From: Hellea sp042093735
GTDB lineage: Bacteria > Pseudomonadota > Alphaproteobacteria > Caulobacterales > Maricaulaceae
Assembly: GCA_042093735.1 (NCBI GenBank)
Contig: JBELEM010000049.1
Location: 1-8,699 of the forward strand
Reading direction: 5' to 3'
DNA: 8,699 nt
Both the position numbers and the translations under genes were made by a program. Below the pieces are notes generated by a model that saw only the letters and a program-made list of their open reading frames with translations, was not told the DNA's origin and did no database searches. This document shows positions 1-7,010 of this stretch, one piece after another; the stretch's first letter is position 1; the number at the start of each line of letters is the position of its first letter.

Positions 1-435
1 AGCAGCCAAAAAGTGTTCATGATTTTTGAATTTTTGACTTTCTTTTGGGTTTAAACCAATTTTATCACCATAATATTTTAATTGAAAAATACCATGATGC
101 CTTATCACCCAGCTACACTCCTCTCTAACATATGGAGCTATAACAGTTGCTGCAAAGCTGTCATGGTTTAATGGTGCTAAATCATCGCCAATATCATGAA
201 TTAAAGAGCTTACTATCCAGTCAATATCGGCGTCATCTCTTAAAGCTCTTGTTGCTGTTTGTAAACAATGTTGCAGTCTGTCTATTTTATAGCCAGAGAA
301 GCTATTTTTTAGCTTTTCTAGAGCACTTACAATTCTATAAGGCAGATCAACGAGAAATTTTTTTTCATGCTCGGCAAGTAATGTATAATCTTCAACAGTG
401 CCGTCTTCCATTCTAGTAAAATTAACTGTTTTCAT
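1..435 (-). CDS. tmpB: HD-domain mixed-valent diiron oxygenase, TmpB-like (3' end outside window)
   Basis: The first 145 codons are present, read leftwards from ATG at 435-433; the gene runs off the left edge. The best family match is TmpB, an HD-fold diiron oxygenase that cleaves the C-P bond of (R)-1-hydroxy-2-(trimethylammonio)ethylphosphonate to glycine betaine and phosphate. Visible candidate metal ligands are His56 in RLQHCLQTA, His80-Asp81 in LIHDIGDD, His91 in the LAPLNHD stretch, and His113/His114 in VIRHHGIFQ. The last Asp of the family would lie outside the window. Tyr49 sits just before the first His, as does the iron-binding Tyr of PhnZ. The N-terminus (MEDGTVEDYTLL) and the HHGIFQLKYYGDK segment look like TmpB-type proteins rather than PhnZ. 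The start lies one base after the tmpA-like stop codon, so the two genes are probably co-transcribed and translationally coupled. HD proteins are often misannotated as phosphohydrolases. Substrate is inferred from the neighbour, not shown. Confidence 0.78.
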   Translation of the reverse strand, partial: MKTVNFTRMEDGTVEDYTLLAEHEKKFLVDLPYRIVSALEKLKNSFSGYKIDRLQHCLQTATRALRDDADIDWIVSSLIHDIGDDLAPLNHDSFAATVIAPYVREECSWVIRHHGIFQLKYYGDKIGLNPKESQKFKNHEHFLAA

Positions 436-436
436 T

Positions 437-1579
437 TTATAGCTCAGTAGGAACAGATGTTACATTATTACCTTTTGATAACATTCGGTAAAGGCTTGTC
501 ACCCCGTCGTGGTCTGTATAGCAACCTTGCAAATGCCTAATTCCTTCATCCCCATTATATTTTGTTCTTCCATGAAGTAATCTGTAGTTATCCATCATCA
601 GGAGAGTACCTTTTTTAAAAGGAAATTGTATCTGATAATCCGGATGGTTACTCAATTCATTTAATCTTTTTCTTCCTGCATAAAAATAATCTAATGTTTT
701 TTTATCTAGAGCAGGAACATAATCAAGTCTGTTACTTAAACGAATTCGATTTATAATATTATTATGATTTCTTTCGATAATTGAGCCCCAATTTTCTAAA
801 ATTGCGGAGGGTCCTTCATATCGAAACCGCACATTAACACTTTCTAAAATTTTAGAATGTTTAGGCATCTCTAATTCTAGCTGTTTAATTATTGCTACGC
901 CGTCTGTTAAAGTTGAAAGTCCACCAGATACATTATTTTCAAGGCAATGAAGAAATTGTATTCCAGGAACTGGTTCTCGGTATGGATTATCTGTATGGGA
1001 TGATAAGGCATCATCAGTATAAGCTGTATCCGTGGGCATTCTTTTTTTCTCAACATTAAATAGTTTGCCCCAATGTGTGTGTCTTACATAGCCGAATTTT
1101 CCTGCTAACTTTAATAAATTGTCTTTTTCTGTCGGCGTATTTTCCATTATACAGAAGCCATACTTTAGAAAGTCATGCAACATGTGCTTTAGGTTGGAAG
1201 GGTCCTCAAGGCGTTCCCAATCTATTCTCTTTATTTCTAATGAAGATGTCCAACTTTCTAATTCAGGGAGGCATTCAACGTCCTTAAGCCAACCAATTTC
1301 ATTTTTTATCTGATCCAAATTAAAATGACCCTCAAATGAGTCACTAAAGCAGATGTTTAAGCTAGATTTTTTTGAAATTTTTGCTTTTAATACCTTCAAT
1401 TCAGGCTGAAAAGTCGAATGCTCATATTTTCTTTGTTTGCTTATTGGGTCTATTGAGCAGGAGTTTAATGCTCTTTCTCGGAGCCACAATGGGTGGAGTT
1501 CTATGCTTTTGTCCTGATAAGTTAAAATTAGTTCGCCTGTTTGTGGTTTCACATAAACGGTTTCATGACTTTTAAGCAT
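437..1579 (-). CDS. tmpA: Gamma-butyrobetaine-hydroxylase-like Fe(II)/2-oxoglutarate oxygenase, TmpA-like
   Basis: The 380-residue protein has the length and two-part layout of the GBBH/TauD family: an N-terminal GBBH_N domain (about residues 8-95, with HPLWLRERA) and a C-terminal double-stranded beta-helix. The iron triad is visible as His195 and Asp197 in SSHTDNPYREPVPG and His336 in YRLLHGRTKY; Arg348 in GIRHLQGCY is the likely 2-oxoglutarate anchor. Tyr187 in TAYTDD aligns by spacing with a cage Tyr (Y194) of human GBBH. GBBH_N normally carries a Cys-rich zinc site, but here the region after WLRER has only Cys41. Known TmpA hydroxylates C1 of 2-(trimethylammonio)ethylphosphonate; relatives act on gamma-butyrobetaine or trimethyllysine. 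The adjoining HD oxygenase favours TmpA over carnitine synthesis, and no carnitine-pathway dehydrogenase is visible. The ATG start gives the expected N-terminus; only a weak AAAG precedes it. Family is certain; the exact substrate is inferred. Confidence 0.8.
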   Translation of the reverse strand: MLKSHETVYVKPQTGELILTYQDKSIELHPLWLRERALNSCSIDPISKQRKYEHSTFQPELKVLKAKISKKSSLNICFSDSFEGHFNLDQIKNEIGWLKDVECLPELESWTSSLEIKRIDWERLEDPSNLKHMLHDFLKYGFCIMENTPTEKDNLLKLAGKFGYVRHTHWGKLFNVEKKRMPTDTAYTDDALSSHTDNPYREPVPGIQFLHCLENNVSGGLSTLTDGVAIIKQLELEMPKHSKILESVNVRFRYEGPSAILENWGSIIERNHNNIINRIRLSNRLDYVPALDKKTLDYFYAGRKRLNELSNHPDYQIQFPFKKGTLLMMDNYRLLHGRTKYNGDEGIRHLQGCYTDHDGVTSLYRMLSKGNNVTSVPTEL

Positions 1580-1668
1580 ATAGAATCTTTAAATGTTTGT
1601 TTACAATCTATCTCATAAACTGCAGGGTCTGACTATATTAAAAATCAATTATCAGAAATAATTATACT
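1580..1668. promoter_or_regulatory. Divergent intergenic region between the tmpA-like and BCCT genes
   Basis: This 89-bp gap must hold the promoters for both divergent genes unless they start inside a coding region. It contains an imperfect inverted repeat, GTTTA-N12-TAAAC (1599-1620), and a second one, TCTGA-N19-TCAGA (1628-1656). On the plus strand TATATT (1634-1639) could be a -10 box for the BCCT gene. On the minus strand a consensus TATAAT lies at 1666-1661, but neither has a convincing -35 partner. The repeats could be operator sites, but in such AT-rich DNA they may be chance. Confidence 0.4.
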
Positions 1669-3237
1669 ATGCTTCAAAAAGAAAAAACCTGTAAATCTCC
1701 TGTAAACGAACAGAAAATAATAAAAGCTTTTGGCATGGAAATGCACAATCCTGTATTTGTTATCAGCGCATTTCTGATACTTATATTTTCTATTATTACA
1801 TTAGTTTTTCCAAGTGAATCAAATACCGTTCTTAACGGTGCAAAATTATGGACATTATCCAAATTTGATTGGTTCTATTCTTTAATTCCTGTTCTAATTT
1901 TAACTCTTTGCGTAGTCTTAGCTATATCACCTTTTGGTAAAATTAAACTTGGCGGCGAGGATGCTAAGCCCGAGTACAAAGTAGGCTCTTGGATTGCAAT
2001 GCTTTTTGCAGCTGGTGTTGGCATTGGTTTTATGTTTTACGGCTCCTCTGAGCCCCTTGGATACTATACTGACTGGTACGGTACTCCGTTTAATGTGCAA
2101 GCTGAAACTGAAAATGCAAGGAGACTGGCATTCACAACTTCAGTTTTTCATTGGGGGCTATCAGCTTGGTCTATTTATGCTATTGTAGGATTAACATTAG
2201 CTTTCTTTGCATATAATATTGGGCTTCCACTTACAATTCGTTCTGCATTTTTTCCTATATTCGGAGAAAAAATATGGGGTTGGCGTGGACACGTAATCGA
2301 TATGTTTGCAGTCGTTTCTACTATTTTTGGACTCGCATGCACAATTGGTATAGGAGCAACGCAAGCCACAGGTGGACTTAGCTACATATTTAATGTGGAA
2401 GCTACAAAAAGCCTTCAAATTATATTGATTTTTACTATAACGATCATAGCTATTTTTTCTATCCTTCGAGGAATGAATGGAGGAGTAAAACTATTAAGTA
2501 ATGTGAATATGTTTTTTGCGGGATTGCTCTTGTTTTTTGTTATTGTAGCGGGTCCAACGGTCGGAATATTCAAAAGCATGTTCGAAACATTTATTCATTC
2601 AGTACCTGATAGTTTACGATTAACTAATTGGGTGGGTAGAGCCGACAAGAACTTTTTTCACGACTGGACAATTTTTTATTGGGCCTGGTGGATTGCGTGG
2701 TCGCCGTTTGTTGGAATGTTTATTGCTAAGATATCTAAAGGAAGAACAATACGTCAATTTATGATGGGAGTATTAATTGCGCCTTTTAGTATAGGGTTAG
2801 TATGGTTTACGGCTTTCGGTGAGACGGCTATTTCTCAATTTGAAGATAAAGTGGGAGACTTATCTGAGGGCATGACTGACTCTTCCTTAACTTTATTTCA
2901 AATGCTTAATAGTTTGCCTTATGCTGACCTAACTTCTGTTGTAGCAATCTTTTTGTTAATTATCTTTATAGTTACATCTGCTGACTCAGGTTCACTGGTA
3001 GTAGACAGTTTGACATCGGGTACTCAGAAGGACACGCCAGCAAGACAAAGAGTTTTTTGGGCAATATTAATCGGATTAACATCTATAGCTTTACTTTACG
3101 GGGGTGGTGAGGAAGCTTTAAAATCATTGCAAGCAGGCACAATTACTGCCGCTCTGCCGTTTAGCTTTATAGTTATTCTTTATGGATTTTGTTTGATAAA
3201 GGGGTTACTGTCTTATACAAAAAATAGTCATGACTAG
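1669..3237 (+). CDS. BCCT-family (betaine/carnitine/choline) transporter
   Basis: A 522-residue inner-membrane protein with about 12 hydrophobic segments, typical for BCCT carriers, which take up quaternary-ammonium compounds with Na+ or H+. The glycine-rich TM motif reads AAGVGIGFMFYG (residues 114-125), with Val where BetP has Met. The trimethylammonium cage of BetP is intact by motif and spacing: Trp162, Trp167 and Tyr170 in HWGLSAWSIY, and Trp340, Trp341 and Trp344 in YWAWWIAWSPFVGMF. A Thr-Ser pair in VTSADSGS (436-437) matches the BetP Na2 site, which favours Na+ coupling over CaiT-type antiport. The cytoplasmic tails are short (about 28 residues before TM1), so there is no long BetP-like osmosensing C-terminus. 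This suggests nutrient uptake rather than osmotic response. The gene is divergent from the TmpA/TmpB-like pair, so choline phosphonate is a plausible cargo; choline, betaine or carnitine are alternatives. The next in-frame ATG (codon 23) would leave almost nothing before TM1. Confidence 0.92.
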   Translation: MLQKEKTCKSPVNEQKIIKAFGMEMHNPVFVISAFLILIFSIITLVFPSESNTVLNGAKLWTLSKFDWFYSLIPVLILTLCVVLAISPFGKIKLGGEDAKPEYKVGSWIAMLFAAGVGIGFMFYGSSEPLGYYTDWYGTPFNVQAETENARRLAFTTSVFHWGLSAWSIYAIVGLTLAFFAYNIGLPLTIRSAFFPIFGEKIWGWRGHVIDMFAVVSTIFGLACTIGIGATQATGGLSYIFNVEATKSLQIILIFTITIIAIFSILRGMNGGVKLLSNVNMFFAGLLLFFVIVAGPTVGIFKSMFETFIHSVPDSLRLTNWVGRADKNFFHDWTIFYWAWWIAWSPFVGMFIAKISKGRTIRQFMMGVLIAPFSIGLVWFTAFGETAISQFEDKVGDLSEGMTDSSLTLFQMLNSLPYADLTSVVAIFLLIIFIVTSADSGSLVVDSLTSGTQKDTPARQRVFWAILIGLTSIALLYGGGEEALKSLQAGTITAALPFSFIVILYGFCLIKGLLSYTKNSHD

Positions 3238-3239
3238 GT

Positions 3240-4715
3240 CTATTTTTGATCAACTCTAAAAAGAGACTTTAAGTCCCATTGCGCATTTTCTTTGAACATA
3301 AACTTGTTCAGAGAAAGAGACACTATAATCATTGCCAACAAATTTATTGCCATAAGGTGAATGTAATGAAACTTTACATTCTGCGTCTCCATTGATGCAT
3401 TTTCAGCTAATGGTAATAGCATCCAATAATAAAATATTACTCCAAAAATAACTGAGATAATTACAGAGCGTGCATCAATGTTTTTAAATAAGAGTCCTAC
3501 TATAAAGGCGGCTAATATCGGCATAGAAAGTAAACCATATAATCGCTGAACCGTGTTGATGATACTTTGTTCTGGGTTGTTGAAAATTGGTATCATCATA
3601 AAAGCCATAATAACCATTATTATTGATACCCACAAAGAAAGCTTTTTAACATTAGGATTTTTACTTATGTAAGTTTCATGTATATCACAGACCCATAGTG
3701 CTGCAGAGGCATTAAGAATAGAATTAAATGTTGTAAGAACTGCTGCAACAATAGCAGCAGCAAAAGCTCCAGAAAGAAAGCTTGGAAGTAAATCACCTAC
3801 CAGTGTCCCATAAGCTGCATCTCCAATATCTCCATATAGTTTGTAAGCAACTATACCGGGAATAACGATTATCGGCGGCACAATTAATAGTCTAATTATG
3901 GCTGCGGCTAATATGCCTTTTTGCGCTTCTTTTACTGATGGCGATGCCATTGCTCTTTGTGTTATTGTTTGATTGGTTGACCAATAAAACATTTGAATAA
4001 AAACCATTCCAGTAAAAAGTGTTGAAAATGGTATATCAGAATCTGGTGTTCCAATAAGTGTAAGCCTTTCTTTAGGTACTCCTGAAAAATCAAAGTTTAT
4101 TGTATTTAAAGCAATTAATGTCACCGTAATTGCAAGCCCAAGGAGTAAAACGCCTGAAAAGGTATCTGAAACAGCAACTGCACGAAGTCCTCCAAATATA
4201 GAATATGCAGCCCCAAAACCAGCAAATAAGACTGCCAGAACATATAAGTTTATATCGACGTTGAACATGCTTTGAATAAATAAAGATCCTCCATAAAGTA
4301 TTGCTGGCAAGAAAATAAAAATATTACCTAGTAAAAAAAGTAATGAAACAAGTGCTCTTATATGCTTGTTTTTGTACCTTATTTCTAACAATTCAGTTGT
4401 AGTTGTGCAGTTGTATTTATAATAAATAGGTATAAAAATGAAACAAAGCATACAGAGACCTGCTACTGCAGCTAGCTCCCACCAAGCAAGTAAAGCCATC
4501 TGGTTTCCATTCATACCAACAAGCTGATCAGTTGATAAGTTAGTTAGGGTGATTGAGCCCGCTACAAAGTACCATTTTAAGCTGCCTCCTGCTAAAAAGT
4601 ACTCTTTTTCTTGATTTACATTTGGGGAAGATTTTAAACAGTACCACACAGTAACGATGGCAATTGCTAAGAGTAATGAAATAAATATTATTATTTGAAT
4701 TAATTCAAGCTGCAT
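3240..4715 (-). CDS. Sodium:solute symporter (SSS/SLC5 family), probable sugar carrier
   Basis: The 491-residue membrane protein has the SSS signature near its N-terminus: EKEYFLAGGSLKWYFVAGS followed by TLTNLSTDQLVGMNG (residues 37-70). This is close by eye to E. coli YidK and Vibrio SGLT. Further family motifs are GGLRAVAVSD (175-184), TNQTITQRAMAS (247-258) with EAQKG (263-267), and LTTFNSILNASA (327-338). Thr328-Thr329 there occupy the position of the Na2-site serines of vSGLT. Asn59, Gln64, Glu80 and Asn248 sit where vSGLT has sugar-contact residues, while the Lys of the LKLIVP stretch is Arg275 here. About 13-14 membrane segments are expected. The gene is divergent from the GH36 alpha-galactosidase with a 75-bp gap, so it probably imports an alpha-galactoside or galactose with Na+. 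No clear Shine-Dalgarno is seen; a weak GGA lies upstream of ATG at 4715. Family is firm; substrate rests on context. Confidence 0.88.
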   Translation of the reverse strand: MQLELIQIIIFISLLLAIAIVTVWYCLKSSPNVNQEKEYFLAGGSLKWYFVAGSITLTNLSTDQLVGMNGNQMALLAWWELAAVAGLCMLCFIFIPIYYKYNCTTTTELLEIRYKNKHIRALVSLLFLLGNIFIFLPAILYGGSLFIQSMFNVDINLYVLAVLFAGFGAAYSIFGGLRAVAVSDTFSGVLLLGLAITVTLIALNTINFDFSGVPKERLTLIGTPDSDIPFSTLFTGMVFIQMFYWSTNQTITQRAMASPSVKEAQKGILAAAIIRLLIVPPIIVIPGIVAYKLYGDIGDAAYGTLVGDLLPSFLSGAFAAAIVAAVLTTFNSILNASAALWVCDIHETYISKNPNVKKLSLWVSIIMVIMAFMMIPIFNNPEQSIINTVQRLYGLLSMPILAAFIVGLLFKNIDARSVIISVIFGVIFYYWMLLPLAENASMETQNVKFHYIHLMAINLLAMIIVSLSLNKFMFKENAQWDLKSLFRVDQK

Positions 4716-4743
4716 TTATAATATTCCATTCTATGTGTTTAAT

Positions 4744-4771
4744 ATTTTAGTTTGGTTTGCTTGCTTGTTGA
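4744..4771 (-). promoter_or_regulatory. Candidate sigma-70-type promoter for the SSS symporter gene
   Basis: Reading the minus strand, TCAACA (4771-4766) and TAAAAT (4749-4744) are 16 bases apart. They match the consensus hexamers at 4 and 5 of 6 positions. Transcription would begin near 4737, about 22 bases before the symporter start codon. The site lies just upstream of the GH36 start, so the two divergent promoters probably overlap. AT-rich sequence yields such matches by chance. Confidence 0.3.
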
Positions 4772-4779
4772 TATACTAC

Positions 4780-4784
4780 GGGAA
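4780..4784 (+). promoter_or_regulatory. Ribosome binding site that fixes the GH36 start at ATG 4791
   Basis: GGGAA lies 6 bases before ATG 4791. No comparable site precedes the upstream in-frame TTG at 4752. The protein from 4791 starts MIASEKNIFSL, as GH36 proteins do, so the 13-codon extension is not supported. Confidence 0.65.
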
Positions 4785-4790
4785 AATGTG

Positions 4791-6992
4791 ATGATTGCAT
4801 CAGAAAAAAATATATTTTCTCTTACAAATAAATATTATTCATATGTTTTTCGTGTTGGTGATAATGGCATACTAGAACATGTTTATTATGGAGCACCACT
4901 CAATAACCCCATAAATTCTTTTTCACATCATTATCAGACTCACAGAGATGGAGTTTTACATTTTCAAGGTGAAAAAAATTACAATTTATCCGAAATACCT
5001 CAGGAATATCCTACTTTTGGATCGACGGATTTTAGATTTCCAGCTTTTCATTGTAAAAATGAGGATGGAAACACTATATCAGTTCTTAAATATAAAGAGC
5101 ATTTCATTATTAGTGACAAAAAACCTTTAAGCGGCCTACCATCCGCTCGGGGTGGTAACTGTAATACTCTGATTGTCCGTTTGGAAGATAATAGTCATAA
5201 GATTGTCGTAGACCTTACTTACACAATTTACAAAAATCATGGCGTACTAGTCAGGTCATCTAAAGTAAAAAATAAAGGTAATAAAAAGCTTGAATTGAGC
5301 AATATATATAGTTCCTCAATAGATTTTCCTGCCTCTCAGTTCAAAATATTACATCTTCATGGCTCATGGTCCAGAGAGTTATCAGAGGAGACTATGAGTG
5401 TTCCAAGGGGGCGTTTTATCATTGACAGTAACCGTGGATCATCAAGCGCAGCTCATTCGCCTTTTATAGTCCTCTGTGAAAATCAATGTAATGAGATAAG
5501 TGGCAATGTATACTCATCAAGTCTTATTTATAGCGGCAATCATTCGATTTCAGTAGAAAAGGGCGAATTTAATAATGTTCGATTGTTAACGGGAATAAAT
5601 CCTTTTAATTTTAGTTGGTCCCTAAGTCCTGGTGACTCCTTTCAAAGTCCCGAAGCAGTTCATGCTTTTAGTAAAGATGGGTTAAGGGGAATGTCACATA
5701 TTTGGCATTCTTTTATAAGAGAAAAGATTACGCCTGTAAGTTTCAAAAATAAACCAAGGCCCACTTATATTAACACTTGGGAATCATCTTATTTTAAAGT
5801 TAATCAGGCGGAAGTTCTTAATCTTGCTGATAAAGCCGTCTCAATTGGTTTGGAGATGGTTGTCCTAGATGATGGGTGGTTTGAGGGAAGAACTGATGAT
5901 ACATCATCTTTAGGTGATTGGTACGCCGACGCTAATCGGTTTCCGGATGGAATTCAAGACTTGGCAATTAAGATAAAAAATAAAGGATTAAAATTTGGAA
6001 TCTGGGTTGAACCAGAAATGATTAATACGCGGAGTGAATTGTATAAAAATCACCCTGACTGGGTTTTAAAGGCCCCGGAGAGTATTTCTTCATTGGGCAG
6101 AAATCAATTGGTATTAGACTTTTGTAATAATGATGTTGTAAATTATATTTTTGATAAACTTGATAGTCTCCTCTCTGAAGGTAATATAGATTATGTTAAG
6201 TGGGATATGAATCGTAATATGTCTGAGGTTGGTTCTCCGAAGGTTTCCATACAGAAACAGCTTGAGGTCCCGCATAGATATATTCTAGGGCTATATTCAT
6301 TATTGAATCGTCTAACAAAAAAATACCCTAATGTTTTATTTGAAAACTGCGCTAGCGGTGGTAACAGATTAGACCTTGGCATGCTTAGCTATATGTCACA
6401 AAGTTGGCCAAGCGACATGAGTGATCCTATTGGACGATTGAAAATTATAAATGGCTGTTCCTATTTGTTTCCATTAGATGTGTTATCGGCCTACATTGGT
6501 CCATCCCCAAACCATCAAAATGGAAGAATTACTTCAATCAATAGTAGATTTAATGCGGGTGCATTTTGCGCCGCACAAGGTATCTCACTGAATCATAGTG
6601 ATATTGATAAAAATAAAAGTGAATTAACTGAGCTCATGAAGTTTGCTAAGGAGCATTCTTCTGATATGATTGGCGGTAGATTCTATAGACTAAAAAAATC
6701 AGATAATGCTTATTGCTGGCAGTATATTACAAAGGATTATGACAAGGTTTTCTTGTTGTATTTTCATATATTATCAGGCCCGAATGAACCTTTTAAGCAT
6801 ATAAAGTTTGTTGAACTAGAAGAAAACAGTAATTACTTACAGGTTTGTAACGGAAAAATATATTCGGGAAATTTATTAATGGAAAATGGATTTACCTTAC
6901 CTTATGTCTCAATGACTCATGATAATAAAAATATTAGTTATATGCCTAAGGGAGACTTTACTTCAAAGCTTTTTGTATTCGAGAAAATATAG
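4791..6992 (+). CDS. GH36 family alpha-galactosidase, cytoplasmic
   Basis: Starting from ATG 4791 the protein has 733 residues, about the length of bacterial GH36 enzymes such as AgaA and MelA (around 730). Such enzymes release terminal alpha-galactose from melibiose or raffinose-type sugars. An N-terminal beta-supersandwich (to about residue 320) precedes a TIM barrel (about 325-620) and a C-terminal beta domain. Aligned to AgaA from memory, the catalytic residues keep constant spacing: Asp472 nucleophile in YVKWDMNR, Asp542 acid/base in WPSDMSD, Asp360-Asp361 in VLDDGWF, Trp405, Arg437, Lys470 and Cys520. Two loops are unusual: CASGGNRLD, where most members have a GGGR run, and SDMSDP instead of SDDTDA. 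These hint at a divergent subgroup with altered substrate contacts. There is no signal peptide, so substrate must be imported, plausibly by the divergent SSS symporter. An in-frame TTG at 4752 would add 13 residues but lacks support. Confidence 0.9.
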   Translation: MIASEKNIFSLTNKYYSYVFRVGDNGILEHVYYGAPLNNPINSFSHHYQTHRDGVLHFQGEKNYNLSEIPQEYPTFGSTDFRFPAFHCKNEDGNTISVLKYKEHFIISDKKPLSGLPSARGGNCNTLIVRLEDNSHKIVVDLTYTIYKNHGVLVRSSKVKNKGNKKLELSNIYSSSIDFPASQFKILHLHGSWSRELSEETMSVPRGRFIIDSNRGSSSAAHSPFIVLCENQCNEISGNVYSSSLIYSGNHSISVEKGEFNNVRLLTGINPFNFSWSLSPGDSFQSPEAVHAFSKDGLRGMSHIWHSFIREKITPVSFKNKPRPTYINTWESSYFKVNQAEVLNLADKAVSIGLEMVVLDDGWFEGRTDDTSSLGDWYADANRFPDGIQDLAIKIKNKGLKFGIWVEPEMINTRSELYKNHPDWVLKAPESISSLGRNQLVLDFCNNDVVNYIFDKLDSLLSEGNIDYVKWDMNRNMSEVGSPKVSIQKQLEVPHRYILGLYSLLNRLTKKYPNVLFENCASGGNRLDLGMLSYMSQSWPSDMSDPIGRLKIINGCSYLFPLDVLSAYIGPSPNHQNGRITSINSRFNAGAFCAAQGISLNHSDIDKNKSELTELMKFAKEHSSDMIGGRFYRLKKSDNAYCWQYITKDYDKVFLLYFHILSGPNEPFKHIKFVELEENSNYLQVCNGKIYSGNLLMENGFTLPYVSMTHDNKNISYMPKGDFTSKLFVFEKI

Positions 6993-7010
6993 AGGATTTA
7001 AATTTGTCAA

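Noticed and set aside
147..416. Plus-strand open frame of 89 codons
   Set aside because: It lies antisense to the HD oxygenase gene, which has clear family motifs; the plus-strand product resembles nothing I know.
1075..1575. Plus-strand open frames antisense to the tmpA-like gene
   Set aside because: They are shadows of a well-supported minus-strand gene and show no domain pattern.
437..1579. Taurine dioxygenase (TauD) or carnitine-synthesis GBBH as the identity of the oxygenase
   Set aside because: The GBBH_N domain excludes a plain TauD. The HD oxygenase partner and absence of carnitine-pathway genes make TmpA a better fit, though GBBH is not formally excluded.
1..1579. PhnY/PhnZ pair for 2-aminoethylphosphonate
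   Set aside because: PhnY is a shorter phytanoyl-CoA-dioxygenase-like protein without GBBH_N, and the HD protein lacks PhnZ-like flanking sequence.
3264..3274. Palindrome GACTTTAAGTC near the convergent gene ends, considered as a terminator
   Set aside because: It lies within the symporter coding region, and folding leaves either a one-base loop or a three-pair stem, too weak for an intrinsic terminator.
4752..4790. In-frame TTG start that would extend the GH36 enzyme by 13 codons
   Set aside because: No ribosome site precedes it, the extra residues do not resemble GH36, and ATG 4791 has GGGAA at good spacing.
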